Shown here: in pieces, positions 34,050 through 43,429 of the stretch
Layout: each line of letters opens with the position of its first letter
Position numbering within the stretch: the first letter of the stretch is position 1
Assembly (NCBI RefSeq): GCF_002263515.1
Contig: NZ_CP022752.1
Location: 2,108,001-2,172,000 of the forward strand
Origin: Actinopolyspora erythraea
GTDB lineage: Bacteria > Actinomycetota > Actinomycetes > Mycobacteriales > Pseudonocardiaceae
DNA: 64,000 bases
Reading direction: 5' to 3'
Made by a program: the position numbers and the translations under genes
The notes under the pieces: generated by a model
Told to the model about the DNA's origin: nothing
Seen by the model: only the letters and a program-made list of their open reading frames with translations
The model's database searches: none

Positions 34050-36538
34050 CGCCGCGCTTCTTCCCGCGCGGCTTCCGACGGCCCGGCGGTGCCGGGCCGA
34101 TCCAGCAGCTCCCCGAAGCACTCCCGCAGCCGCTCGGCCACGCGGGAGGGCAGCCACTCCAGGCGAGCGTCAGCGGTGATCCCGATCCCGACCGTCTCGC
34201 CCCAGTTGATCAGACCGATCGCCGTTCCCACCCCGGGGGCCAGCGGAAGGATCGGCAGCACTTCCGCCACCAGCGCACCCCATACCCGGGGTGGACGCCG
34301 CGATCCCGGCATCGCCGAGACGAGGGCGTTGAAGAAGCGGCGTTGGTAGATCGACCGGACGACCAGCCGGTGCAGCGGAGCGGGAAGCGCTCCCAACGCG
34401 GCCATGGCTATACCAGCGGCGACCGGTTGCCCGTCGTGCTGGCCCGCCAGCAGTCGTTCCGAGACCTCCCGCAAGCGCTGTTCCGTGCTCATCGGGCCCA
34501 CGGGAAGGTCCACCGAGACCGCGACGGTGTGGTTGCCGAACATCCCCGCGCCCGAGGAGTCCCGCGGTGAACGAGTGGTGCGCGGCACCATCACCCGCAC
34601 GTACTGCCCCGGTGTCGTGCCGGTCCGTTCCGCGAGCGTGCGGTGCAGCGCCTCCGCCGTCAGGCCGATCAGAAACACGCTGGTGGGAACCCCGCGAGCG
34701 CGCGCCCGCGCGCGTACTTCGCTCGCGGGCAACTCGGCGGTGCCGAACACACGGGCCGAGGTGCTGTCAACGTCGAGCGGACTCCGGGGAGCCGGTCCGG
34801 CGGCGGCGAGACCGCGCAGACCGCGGGCGACGGTCAGGGCCTCGTGCGTCCGGGACCGCACGAGGTAGCGCAGGCGGGCCACCGACACCGGTCGCCTCGC
34901 CGCCCGGCCGTGCGGGCGCGGTGCCCGCTCCACGTCCTCGGGGTCGTCGCGCAGCAGCCGCACGAGCGTGTTCGTGACAGCGATGCCGTCACCCAGGGCG
35001 TGGTGCAGCTTCGCGAGGATCAGCGTCTCGTCGCCGCTGCGCAGCACCATCAGTTGCCAGGGAGGTCGGTCGGTTGGTACCGCCGCGGTGAAGAACTCGC
35101 GGATGATCCCCTCGCGGTCGCCGGTGGTGCGGTGTTCGAGGTGGTCCCACGGCTCGATCACGCGGGCCGTGTGCCAGCGGGGGCCACGCGAGCCCCGTTC
35201 GACCAGCACGCTGTGCAACATCGGCAACGCGCGGGCGCGCCGTTCGATCAGCCCGGCCAGGTAGTCGGCCCACTGGCCGGCGGTTCGCTCCTCCGGCCCG
35301 TCCCGCAGCCGCAGTACGGCACCGGTCTGCTGCGGAACCACGGGATCCGCGGCATGTGCGAAGAACCGGTCGGAGTGGCGCAACCGGCGTGCCCCCCGGT
35401 GTCGGGGAAGCTCGGCGAGCGCGGCCACCTGCTCGGTGAAATCGCCCGCCGTGGCTCGTTCCAGAACGCGCTGCTCGTCCCGGTGCAACCGTTCGGGGTT
35501 CGTGGCGAGTTCGCGCAGCGTCACCGCCAGCGATTCCGAGGTCGGGCACAGCTCGGCCAGACCGGCTCGCGCCATGAGTTCGGCGTTGGCACGCCCGTGA
35601 CCGGCGATCGGTTCGAACATGATCATCGTTCGGCCGCACGCCATCGTCTCCAGCGCGGTGGCTCCACCCGCGTTCGAGACAACCGCGTCCGCCGCCGCCG
35701 TCAGACCGGGCATGTCCTCGACCCAGCCCAGCGGCAGCAGCTTCCCCGCCGCCTCCTCCCGTTCCGACAGTCGGCCACGCAGCTCGTCGTTGCGACCGCA
35801 GGCCACGATCACCCGGTCCACCGCCGGTTCGGCCAGCGCCGTGTCCACCGCGCGTTCGACCGAGCCGAACGAGAGCGAGCCGCACGCGATCAGGACCTGA
35901 AAGCCCTCGGCGGCCATCCCGAGTTCCAGCCTGGCCCCGCGCCGCTCCCTGGGGTGGAACGCGCTGGTTACCGGAGGCACGCTCACGGCACCCGTGGCGT
36001 CGGGTTGGGCGCGGTACAGCGCTCGCAGGCTGGCCTCGCTCATCACGTAGTGCAGGTCGATCTCGGGGTACACCCAGAATGGGTGGGGGCAGAAGTCCGA
36101 GACGAACGCCGCGACCGGTGCCCGCACCTCGCCACGGCGGCGCATTCGGTCCAGCCCGGCGGTGGCCATCGGGTATGTCGAGATCACCAGGTCGGGTTGC
36201 CAACGCCGGATCCGGCGGCGCAGCAACGGGCCCACCCAGGCGCCCACGAAGCGACGGGAGGCGGTGGCGAACCACCGCCACCGCCACAGCGCGTCGTAGA
36301 ACAGGTCGTACAACCAGGGGGTGGACTCGACGTTGCGGACGTAGATCCACCGGAACAGCGGTCCGACACCGGGTCCCATCACCCGCAGCGTGTCCAGGCG
36401 GGCGCTCTCGCATCCGGGCCAGAGCCGCCGTGCGGCCTCCTCGACGGCCCGGGCCGTCGCATTGTGCCCCTCGCCGATATCGGCACTGACCAGCAGTATT
36501 CGTTCCGGGGGGCGACCATTCGGCTCGTGGGAGGTCAC
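34046..36538 (-). CDS. Fusion of an MGDG-synthase-type glycosyltransferase and a WS/DGAT acyltransferase
   Basis: Chain of 830 aa with two lipid enzymes. Residues 10-375 are a GT-B transferase of the monogalactosyl-diacylglycerol-synthase/MurG-like type (ILLVSADIGEGHNATARAV at the start, CGSLSFGSVERAV, SNAGGATALETMACG for the donor). Residues 400-820 are a wax-ester synthase/acyl-CoA:diacylglycerol acyltransferase with the catalytic HHALGDG at 512-518 and the C-terminal GLINWGETVGIGI. GTG 36538 is preceded by GGAAGGA; an in-frame GTG at 36655 would add 39 residues without a site. Product inferred: a glycolipid or acylated glycolipid. Confidence 0.82.
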   Translation of the reverse strand: MTSHEPNGRPPERILLVSADIGEGHNATARAVEEAARRLWPGCESARLDTLRVMGPGVGPLFRWIYVRNVESTPWLYDLFYDALWRWRWFATASRRFVGAWVGPLLRRRIRRWQPDLVISTYPMATAGLDRMRRRGEVRAPVAAFVSDFCPHPFWVYPEIDLHYVMSEASLRALYRAQPDATGAVSVPPVTSAFHPRERRGARLELGMAAEGFQVLIACGSLSFGSVERAVDTALAEPAVDRVIVACGRNDELRGRLSEREEAAGKLLPLGWVEDMPGLTAAADAVVSNAGGATALETMACGRTMIMFEPIAGHGRANAELMARAGLAELCPTSESLAVTLRELATNPERLHRDEQRVLERATAGDFTEQVAALAELPRHRGARRLRHSDRFFAHAADPVVPQQTGAVLRLRDGPEERTAGQWADYLAGLIERRARALPMLHSVLVERGSRGPRWHTARVIEPWDHLEHRTTGDREGIIREFFTAAVPTDRPPWQLMVLRSGDETLILAKLHHALGDGIAVTNTLVRLLRDDPEDVERAPRPHGRAARRPVSVARLRYLVRSRTHEALTVARGLRGLAAAGPAPRSPLDVDSTSARVFGTAELPASEVRARARARGVPTSVFLIGLTAEALHRTLAERTGTTPGQYVRVMVPRTTRSPRDSSGAGMFGNHTVAVSVDLPVGPMSTEQRLREVSERLLAGQHDGQPVAAGIAMAALGALPAPLHRLVVRSIYQRRFFNALVSAMPGSRRPPRVWGALVAEVLPILPLAPGVGTAIGLINWGETVGIGITADARLEWLPSRVAERLRECFGELLDRPGTAGPSEAAREEARR

Positions 36539-36710
36539 CTGCCAAAGTCCTTCCGCAGCTCTCGGTGTCTCGTCGAAGGTTAACGGCGGTGCCGCGCCTC
36601 GGCTCGCCGGAAGCACGTGCCGCCCTACCGGCAAGACCGTATCGTCCTCGGACACGTTTGGCGATCACGTGAGTGCGTTGAGTCGCGACAGTGGCCGGTG
36701 CCGCCGGGCG

Positions 36711-37034
36711 TCAGTCCTGCCGCGGCAGTTCCGTCACCGGCGCGACGTCGAGTCCCGCCCTGCCGACCTTGGCGGCCCCGCCTGGAGAACCGATACCGGT
36801 CGCGGTGAAGAACTCGGCGTTCGCCGTGGTGTAACCGGTCCACTCCTCGGGGACGTCGTCCTCGTAGTAGATGGCCTCCACCGGGCACACCGGTTCGCAC
36901 GCGCTGCAGTCGATGCATTCGTCGGGGTGGATGTAGAGCATCCGGTCGCCCTCGTAGATGCAGTCCACGGGGCACTCGTCAATGCAGGACCTGTCCAGCA
37001 CATCCACGCACGGCTGAGTGATTACGTAGGTCAC
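36711..37034 (-). CDS. fdxA: 7Fe ferredoxin (3Fe-4S/4Fe-4S)
   Basis: Ferredoxin of 107 aa. Cys at 9, 17, 21, 25, 40, 43, 46 and 50 give the two clusters (CIDECPVDC, CIDCSACEPVCPVEA), followed by the usual actinobacterial tail (VPEEWTGYTTANAEFF). The GTG start follows AGGGGA. It transfers electrons to enzymes such as P450s; partners are unknown. Monocistronic by context. Confidence 0.95.
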   Translation of the reverse strand: MTYVITQPCVDVLDRSCIDECPVDCIYEGDRMLYIHPDECIDCSACEPVCPVEAIYYEDDVPEEWTGYTTANAEFFTATGIGSPGGAAKVGRAGLDVAPVTELPRQD

Positions 37035-37220
37035 GATCAGTCCCCTGTAGGCAGTGAATCAGTTCTGGCCGCTACGGGTACCCGAGTACGGCGTTTTCGA
37101 TGCTTCGTCGGAGATCGACCGCTGGCTCCCGCGGAGGCGATTGATACGTTGTCCGGGGCGGGAGCCCGGGCACCGCCGCGATCGAGCAGGCGTTCGCGGG
37201 GCCTCGAGTGGGCGTGAGGA

Positions 37221-38015
37221 ATGAGCAGGACTTCCAGAGGCGGGCGCTCGCGGGAGCAGCGTCAACAGCAGATCGTCGACTACGTGCTGGAACGCGGTTC
37301 GGCCAGTGCGGCGGAACTCGCCGAGCTCGTCGGCGTGAGCCTGATGACGGTGCACCGTGATCTCGACGAACTGGCCAGGCGTGGCCTGCTGCGAAAGTTT
37401 CACGGTGGTGTCTCCGCGCAGCCCTCCACCGTCTTCGAGGGCAGTTCGGAATACCGGATGGGGGCCAACCGAGAGCTCAAGGACGCGATCGCCAGGACGG
37501 CGCTGCGGCTGGTCGAGCCGGGTGCCTCCATCCTGCTCGACGACTCCACGACCGCGCTGACGCTGGCGGGCATGCTGGGGGGAGTCGGCCCGCTGACGGT
37601 CGCCACCAACTACCTCCCGGCCATCCAGGAACTCAAGTCCCTCCCGGAGGTGCACCTGATCTGCCTCGGCGGCAACTACTCGGCCACCCACGATTCCTTC
37701 CTGGGGCTGCCGTGCATCGAGGCGGTGGGCGCGCTGTCGGTGGACATGGCCTTCGTCTCCACCTCGGCGATGAACGCGACGATGACGTTCCACCAGGAGC
37801 ACGAGCTGGTGCAGGTCAAACGCGCCATGCTCGCGGCGGCCGCCAGCAACGTGCTGCTGATGGACTCCAGCAAGATGCCGCGCAAGGCGCTGCACCGGAT
37901 GGCTCCGTTGCGGGACTACGACAAGCTGGTCGTCGACGACGGGGCCGACCCCGAACTGCTCGCCGCCGCCGGTGACGTGATCGACATCGACGTAGCTCCC
38001 ACCGGTACCCCCTGA
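37221..38015 (+). CDS. DeoR-family transcriptional regulator
   Basis: Regulator of 264 aa. The N-terminal HTH (REQRQQQIVDYVLERGSASAAELAELVGVSLMTVHRDLDELARRGLLRKFHGG) is the DeoR signature. The C-terminal sensor domain binds sugar phosphates (ANRELKDAIARTAL, ILLDDSTTALTLAG, DSSKMPRKALHRMAPL). No sugar operon lies beside it, so its target is probably elsewhere. Confidence 0.9.
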   Translation: MSRTSRGGRSREQRQQQIVDYVLERGSASAAELAELVGVSLMTVHRDLDELARRGLLRKFHGGVSAQPSTVFEGSSEYRMGANRELKDAIARTALRLVEPGASILLDDSTTALTLAGMLGGVGPLTVATNYLPAIQELKSLPEVHLICLGGNYSATHDSFLGLPCIEAVGALSVDMAFVSTSAMNATMTFHQEHELVQVKRAMLAAAASNVLLMDSSKMPRKALHRMAPLRDYDKLVVDDGADPELLAAAGDVIDIDVAPTGTP

Positions 38016-38086
38016 CAGACCTTCCCCGAAGCCGTTTCGTGCCGGCGGAACGGTTGCGGGGCGGCGGACGTCCGAGTCCCTCCGGC

Positions 38087-38497
38087 TCAGCCGGTGGCCG
38101 AGCGGAACATGTCGGCCAGGTCGGGGGGAAGCTGCGCGACGGTGTCCTCGATCTCCTCACCCGGTATCCAGCGCAGCAGCACCTCGAACACCGCCTCCAC
38201 CCGTCGCTCCACCTCGTCGAGGTCCACGGTGTCGATCTCGCCGCTGACCTGGTCGAGGAAGGTGTCCTTGCCAAAGGCGACCGCCTGCCCGTCGAACCCG
38301 TAGAGCTCCTCGCGGAGTTCGGGCGGCAGCGCGGGGGCGAGGTCGTTGAGCTGCCCCGCCGCCAGCCGTTCGGAAAGCGCGCGTATCGACGCGCGTGCCA
38401 GCCGGTCCGCCTCGGTGCCGTCGGGCAGCTCGGCACGTTGTCTGAGCTGGTCGAGGAAACTGGTCATGGTCGGACCGGCCGGTTCGGGGTGCGTCAT
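38087..38497 (-). CDS. DUF2267 protein
   Basis: Small acidic, all-alpha protein of 136 aa with two similar helical halves (SFLDQLRQRAELPDGTEADRLARASIRALSERLAAGQLNDLAPALPPELRE and TFLDQVSGEIDTVDLDEVERRVEAVFEVL...QLPPDLADMF). This is the DUF2267 pattern. ATG 38497 follows AAAGGCGG. The open frame continues upstream on the same strand but is unconserved. Function unknown; such genes are often stress-induced. Confidence 0.82.
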   Translation of the reverse strand: MTHPEPAGPTMTSFLDQLRQRAELPDGTEADRLARASIRALSERLAAGQLNDLAPALPPELREELYGFDGQAVAFGKDTFLDQVSGEIDTVDLDEVERRVEAVFEVLLRWIPGEEIEDTVAQLPPDLADMFRSATG

Positions 38498-38538
38498 GAT
38501 CCGCCTTTCTTCCGCCCGGGGCAGCCGGACGGTTCGTA

Positions 38539-39195
38539 TCAGTGGCGCCTGGCCAGCGTGATCCCGTCGCTGATCGGCAGCATGGTCAGCTCCACACGCT
38601 GGTCCCGCAGTGCGTACCGGTTGAACTCGTGGATCGCGTGGGCGGTCTCGTCCCGACGCTCGTCGAGAACACGCCCACCAGCCAGCACGTTGTCCACGAC
38701 GATGAATCCACCCGGCCGGGTGCGGGGAACGATCTCGTTCCAGTACGCGATGTAGCCGGTCTTGTCCGCGTCGATGAAGCTCAGGTCGATCACGGGATCG
38801 CTCTCCAGCGCACGCAGCGTCCGGAGTGCCGGAGCCAACCGCAGTTCGATGCGTTCGGACACTCCGGCCCGGTGCCAGAAGTGCCGGGCCACGTCGGTGT
38901 ACTCGGTGCTCACGTCGCAGCACAGCAACCGACCACTCTTGCTGAGTCCACGTGCGATGGCCAGGGCGGAGTAGCCGGTGAACGTGCCCACCTCCACCGC
39001 GTACTCCGCCCGGAGCGCCTTGGCGAGCAGCGTCAGCAGCGAGGCCTGTTCCGGTGAGATCTGCATGTCCGCGCTCTCGGGCAGCAATCGCCGCGTGTCC
39101 TCGATAAGTTCACGCTGCAGCGCGTCGGGTCGGGGACCGTGTTCCAGCAGGTACTCGTGCAGTTGCTCGTCGAGCTGGGCCGACTTGCGCGTCAC
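38539..39195 (-). CDS. SAM-dependent O-methyltransferase (CCoAOMT-like)
   Basis: Class I methyltransferase of 218 aa. SAM loop AVEVGTFTGYSALAIARGL, acidic residue in CDVSTEY, and metal-binding Asp in SFIDADKTGY and VVDNVLAGG place it with the divalent-metal catechol/caffeoyl-CoA O-methyltransferases. It would methylate a small phenolic. It lies 41 bp upstream of the DUF2267 gene on the same strand. Confidence 0.87.
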   Translation of the reverse strand: MTRKSAQLDEQLHEYLLEHGPRPDALQRELIEDTRRLLPESADMQISPEQASLLTLLAKALRAEYAVEVGTFTGYSALAIARGLSKSGRLLCCDVSTEYTDVARHFWHRAGVSERIELRLAPALRTLRALESDPVIDLSFIDADKTGYIAYWNEIVPRTRPGGFIVVDNVLAGGRVLDERRDETAHAIHEFNRYALRDQRVELTMLPISDGITLARRH

Positions 39196-39436
39196 GACGT
39201 CGACGCTACCCGCGAGGAGCCGTTCCGCAACTCATCGAGGGATTCCCGCTCTTCCCGGCGAGGGAGGGCGGGGGAGGTGGCCCGGGAAGAGGTCGTTCGG
39301 TCGTAGCCGGTGCCCGTTCTCCCGGACCGCCTCGCCGGGTTCGCGAACTCGCGTGCCGGGACGGGGCTGTTTACGCTGACACGCGAGTACCGCGCTCACA
39401 GCCGGACGGGCCCGAAAGGCAGGCGTGATCGTCGCC

Positions 39437-41104
39437 ATGAGCAGACTGACGCGGCCGACCAAGCAGTCCAGCAGGGCTTATCGAACCGCTGCGGCCCAGG
39501 CGAACGAGGTCGACCAGCGGTTGCAACTGGCCTCCGGCATGCGTCGGCAGATGAACAAGGTCTTTCCGACGCACTGGTCGTTCCTGCTCGGCGAGATAGC
39601 CCTCTACACTTTCATCCTGCTGCTGGTGACCGGGACTTACCTGGCGTACTTCTTCGATCCCTCGATGGCCGAGGTGACCTACCAGGGAACGTTCACCAAT
39701 CTGCGGGGTGTCGAGATGTCCCGGGCCTATGAGTCGGCACTGGACATTTCGTTCGAGGTGCGCGGCGGAATGTTCGCGCGGCAGATCCACCACTGGGCCG
39801 CGCTGTTGTTCCTGGCGGCGATCGTGGCGCACATGTTCCGCATCTTTTTCACCGGTGCCTTCCGCAGACCGCGTGAGACCAACTGGGTAATCGGAATCCT
39901 GCTCTTCATCACCGGAATGTTCGAGGGGTTCACCGGATACTCGCTGCCGGATGACCTGCTCTCCGGAACCGGGGTGCGCATCGCCTCGGGGATCACGCTC
40001 TCAGTCCCGCTTGTCGGAACCTGGCTGCACTGGTTGCTCTTCGGTGGTGAGTTCGTCGACGACGAGATCATCCCCCGCTTCTACATGATCCACATATTCC
40101 TGCTCCCGGGGATCATCCTCGGTCTGATCGCCGTCCACCTGGCACTGGTGTGGTACCAGAAGCACACCCAGTTCCCGGGTGTCCGGCGTTCGGAGGGAAA
40201 CGTCGTCGGGGTGCGGATCATGCCGGTCTTCGCCGTGAAGGCGGGTGGGTTCTTCGCCGTGGTCGTAGGTGTCACGGCCATCATGGGCGGCGTGTTCCAG
40301 ATCAATCCGATCTGGAACCTCGGTCCCTACGTGGCTTCGATGGTCTCCGCCGCCTCGCAACCCGACTGGTACATGATCTGGACCGACGGCATGGGACGGC
40401 TGTGGCCACCCTGGGAGGTCTACCTTTGGGGGCAGGCCACCATACCGGCGCCGTTCTTCCCACTGGTCCTCGGCCTGACCGCGGTGTTCACGCTGGCCTT
40501 GGCCTATCCGTTCCTGGAGCGGAAGCTCTCCGGCGACGACGCGCACCACAACCTGCTGCAACGTCCCAGGGACGCTCCCGTGCGCACCGGTCTGGGTGCC
40601 ATGGCGATCACCTTCTTCCTGGTCGTGCTGCTCAGCGGTGTCAACGACATCATCGCGTTCAAGTTCGACATCATCCTGGGGGCCACGACCTGGATGGGGC
40701 GCATCGGCGTGTTGCTGGGCCCACCCGCCGCCTACTACATCGCCTACCGGATATGCGTCGGGCTGCAGCGCGCCGACCGCGAGGTGCTCGAACACGGTAT
40801 CGAGACGGGCATCGTCAAGCGGTTGCCGCACGGCGAGGTCATAGAACTGCACCAGCCGCTCGGTCCCACCGACGAACACGGTCACCCCGAACCGTTGTCC
40901 TACCAGGGAGCGCCGGTACCCAAGAAGATGAACAAGCTGGGCGCGGCGGGGCGGCCTCTCCCCGGCAGCCTGTTGTGGCCCGACCCTCCGGAGGAGACCG
41001 AACAGTTGCGCGAGGCGGAACGGCGTGCCGAGGCGGAACCGGAACAGCCCCAGCCGCGGGAGCCGGAACTGCCCAGTGGCCACCCCCGCGACGTCACGGA
41101 GTGA
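39437..41104 (+). CDS. qcrB: Cytochrome b subunit of the bc1 complex, lone copy
   Basis: Membrane protein of 555 aa with a full actinobacterial QcrB plan. Haem ligands lie in [20 protein letters not shown] and [29 protein letters not shown]...[19 protein letters not shown] replaces the PEWY loop. A charged Pro/Glu-rich C-terminal tail ends it. ATG 39437 is preferred; GTG 39425 is in frame but too close to AGG. Neither qcrA nor qcrC, which normally precede qcrB, is present, so it is probably a second copy. Confidence 0.9.
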   Translation: MSRLTRPTKQSSRAYRTAAAQANEVDQRLQLASGMRRQMNKVFPTHWSFLLGEIALYTFILLLVTGTYLAYFFDPSMAEVTYQGTFTNLRGVEMSRAYESALDISFEVRGGMFARQIHHWAALLFLAAIVAHMFRIFFTGAFRRPRETNWVIGILLFITGMFEGFTGYSLPDDLLSGTGVRIASGITLSVPLVGTWLHWLLFGGEFVDDEIIPRFYMIHIFLLPGIILGLIAVHLALVWYQKHTQFPGVRRSEGNVVGVRIMPVFAVKAGGFFAVVVGVTAIMGGVFQINPIWNLGPYVASMVSAASQPDWYMIWTDGMGRLWPPWEVYLWGQATIPAPFFPLVLGLTAVFTLALAYPFLERKLSGDDAHHNLLQRPRDAPVRTGLGAMAITFFLVVLLSGVNDIIAFKFDIILGATTWMGRIGVLLGPPAAYYIAYRICVGLQRADREVLEHGIETGIVKRLPHGEVIELHQPLGPTDEHGHPEPLSYQGAPVPKKMNKLGAAGRPLPGSLLWPDPPEETEQLREAERRAEAEPEQPQPREPELPSGHPRDVTE

Positions 41105-41338
41105 TCCCGTTCGCGCCCAGTAGGCAGGGCCCGCCCCCACGGATCGGTGGCTTTCCGCTCAAGGGACTATCGTCGCTGGACATCTCCGCGACTCGGGTCC
41201 ACAGTAATGGTGCGGACCCTCCGCACCGGCCGCGCACGGTTGTCGACGAACCCTCGAACGAGCGGCACGGGGTCGCCAGGGGGGCGACGTGGCCGGCCGG
41301 GGGACCGTTTGCCACAGCGAACGGTGGAGGTGATCGAG

Positions 41339-41767
41339 ATGACGCAAGCCGGTTCCATCGAAGGGCACCCGGACCTGGTCGAGATGCGGGCACGCTACGA
41401 GGAGGCGAGCGAAACCCCGCAGGGGCAGCTGCTGGAGGGAGCGACGCTGCTCGCGGGGGTCTACCTGGCGATCTCACCATGGGTGATCCAGTTCAGCGCC
41501 ACCAGCTTCGACGTGGCGATCGGCAACCTGGTCGTCGGTCTCACGGTGGCGGTACTGGCACTCGGGTTCGCTTCCGCCTACAGCCGTACTCACACGGTTT
41601 CGTGGGTGGTCCCGCTGCTGGGAGCGTGGGCCGTCATCGCCCCGTTCGTCATTCTGGGGAGCGGAGTCGGTCTGGGTATGCTGCTCAGCAATGTGATCAC
41701 CGGCGGAGTGATCCTCCTGCTCGGCGTGGGGTTGAGCACGTTGGTGCTGATGCGCAGTCGGCGCTGA
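41339..41767 (+). CDS. SPW-repeat membrane protein
   Basis: Protein of 142 aa. A soluble N-terminus of about 35 residues precedes four hydrophobic helices. YLAISPWVIQFSA is the conserved SPW motif, and the second half (WAVIAPFVILG) is a weaker repeat. GGAGG at 41326-41330 supports ATG 41339. Function unknown. Confidence 0.82.
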   Translation: MTQAGSIEGHPDLVEMRARYEEASETPQGQLLEGATLLAGVYLAISPWVIQFSATSFDVAIGNLVVGLTVAVLALGFASAYSRTHTVSWVVPLLGAWAVIAPFVILGSGVGLGMLLSNVITGGVILLLGVGLSTLVLMRSRR

Positions 41768-41782
41768 GGTGTGGAGCGGAGA

Positions 41783-41822
41783 GTGACCGGCCCGGTACGG
41801 AACTACCCGTCGGGCCGGTCAC
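41783..41822. terminator. Convergent hairpin between SPW and universal stress genes
   Basis: GTGACCGGCCCG (41783-41794) and CGGGCCGGTCAC (41811-41822) form a perfect 12-bp stem. The right arm overlaps the last codons of the stress gene, so it can serve both genes. Confidence 0.7.
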
Positions 41823-42276
41823 CGCGTCGGGAGTGCTCTCCCTCCCGAGGGGCGTGCACGATGACCACCGGGCACCGGGCGTGGTGGGTGCACCTGTGAC
41901 TCACCGACCCCAGCAGGGCTCCGACGAAGCCGCCGTGCCCACGACTCCCGACCACCAGTAGCTCGGCGTCCTCGGCGGTGTCGAGCAGTACCTGCGTCGA
42001 GTCGCCCTGCTTCACGTGAGTGCGTACCCGTGGCGGGGTACCGCGACGGTCCACGGCCGCGTCCACGGCGTCCTCCACCGTCACACTGGCCGCGTTCTCG
42101 AACTCCCTGGGGGGCACGGCCCCGCCCTCCCAGCTGTAGAACGCCGGGTACTCCCAGGCGGTGACGGCTTCGACGACGGCCCCGGTCAGTTCGGCCTGTC
42201 CGAGGGCCCAGTCCAGGGCGGCCAACGAGGGGGCCGAGCCGTCGATGCCGACGACGATCCTGTTTTCCTCGCTCAT
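41803..42276 (-). CDS. Universal stress protein (UspA family)
   Basis: Single-domain protein of 157 aa. N-terminal IVVGIDGSAPSLAALDWAL and the ATP-binding GSRGHGGFVGALLGSVSHRCTHHARCPVVIVH are the Usp signature, so it should bind ATP. ATG 42276 matches the family start; the open frame upstream is unconserved Arg-rich sequence. Confidence 0.92.
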   Translation of the reverse strand: MSEENRIVVGIDGSAPSLAALDWALGQAELTGAVVEAVTAWEYPAFYSWEGGAVPPREFENAASVTVEDAVDAAVDRRGTPPRVRTHVKQGDSTQVLLDTAEDAELLVVGSRGHGGFVGALLGSVSHRCTHHARCPVVIVHAPREGEHSRRGDRPDG

Positions 42277-42669
42277 CACGCATCGTCCATCCCGGCGGCA
42301 GCGGTCGTGGTTTCGTCGGCGTGTTCTGGTGCGCCCTTCGAATGTCTCACTCCGCGCCTCTCGCCGCTCGTCCAAGCGGGCGGTGATGGGCCGAGTTGCG
42401 TCGAACCGATATGAAAGTGTGATCTGAAACGTTCGCGGGTACTTTCACGACACCGGCGGACCACCACCGTGCCCCGGACGCAGTGGGGCCGCGTCCGGTG
42501 TCCCGGCGCCTCGTTCCGGTCAACCGCCCGGCTACGGCGCGCACGGGGTCGGGTGCAACGTGGATCCGTTCGGAGCTCGAGGGCTCGCTCCTGCGAGCAC
42601 CGCCGATCGGAAAACGGATCGTGCGACCGATCGGGACCGTCCCCCTAGCACGGTTGTTGGGAGAGCCCG
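42277..42669. other. 393-bp intergenic region
   Basis: This separates the divergent stress gene and a small gene. TGAAAGT near 42411 and ACTTTCA near 42441 are matching 7-base arms, and GGCTCGC/GCGAGC near 42589 a short hairpin. No gene or clear promoter pair is seen. Confidence 0.35.
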
Positions 42670-42993
42670 TTGACGAACAGAACGACCGGCACACCTCCGT
42701 GGAGTGTCATCGCGCATGACACCGATCGACTCAGGCAGGCCGTGCACGAGCTCGACACCGGTCGCTCCTTGTCGTCCGGACAGGAGCTCACCCACGAGCT
42801 GCTGCGTACGGTCACCCTGATCGGGGACAGACTCACCGCGCTGCTGGACGCGCTGGCCAAGCGCCACGAGAACCCCGGCGTTCCGGAACAGGGCACCGTT
42901 CACATCGCACTGGACCAGGCCGCTGCCGCGGCCGCGGATCTGGGGGACTGCGCGCGCCGCGCGGCTCGCACGCTCGACGACGAGGAGTCCTGA
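42670..42993 (+). CDS. Small hypothetical helical protein
   Basis: Frame of 107 aa with strong G/C at third codon positions, supporting a real gene. It begins with TTG after GGGAG. The sequence is mostly amphipathic helix (DTDRLRQAVHELDTG, LTHELLRTVTLIGDRLTALLDALAKRHE, ALDQAAAAAADLGDCARRAARTLDD). No family recognised. Confidence 0.6.
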   Translation: MTNRTTGTPPWSVIAHDTDRLRQAVHELDTGRSLSSGQELTHELLRTVTLIGDRLTALLDALAKRHENPGVPEQGTVHIALDQAAAAAADLGDCARRAARTLDDEES

Positions 42994-43429
42994 ACCCCCG
43001 CTACGTGAGCGGTCTCGAACCGGGCCCTCTCGACCGGCTTCCCGTCTCCGCTCGCCGGAGCTCCGCGAGCGTCAGTGGGGGACTTTCGCATCGTACGAGT
43101 GGCGGTCTCGGCGCTTGCCGTGCCGGAGAACACCGGCGGGCCCCTCATCGGGAGCGGCGGAGCGGGCTCAACGGAGCACTGCCGTGGTCGCCGGAGCGGG
43201 GCGGCTCGGAATCGTTTCGCGACTCCGCGCAGGGCCGCCGCTGAACCGCACCAACCGAGGGTTCGCGCTTCCGGAGCCCGGAACCGGCCGTCGCGCCTCT
43301 CCGGACAGCCTCCCGGTGGCCGGGGACTCGGTGACCGGGGCGACGCGTGTGTGCGTCGCCACCGGAGACGGGTTAGTCTCCCCGACGTCCGATTCGCGCG
43401 ACGGCGACCCAGCGAGCAACGGAGTCAGC
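42994..43429 (+). other. 436-bp leader region before the Rieske gene
   Basis: No gene is seen, although the frame of the Rieske gene is open from 43115. Two hairpins lie just upstream of the start: GGCGACGC/GCGTCGCC (43339-43346, 43353-43360) and GGAGAC/GTCTCC (43364-43369, 43376-43381). They could be a transcript leader structure or an operator. Confidence 0.4.

Noticed and set aside
34643..36583. Plus-strand frame of 646 codons opposite the fusion gene
   Set aside because: Antisense to a protein with two recognised catalytic domains; its own translation is Arg/Gln/His-rich without motifs.
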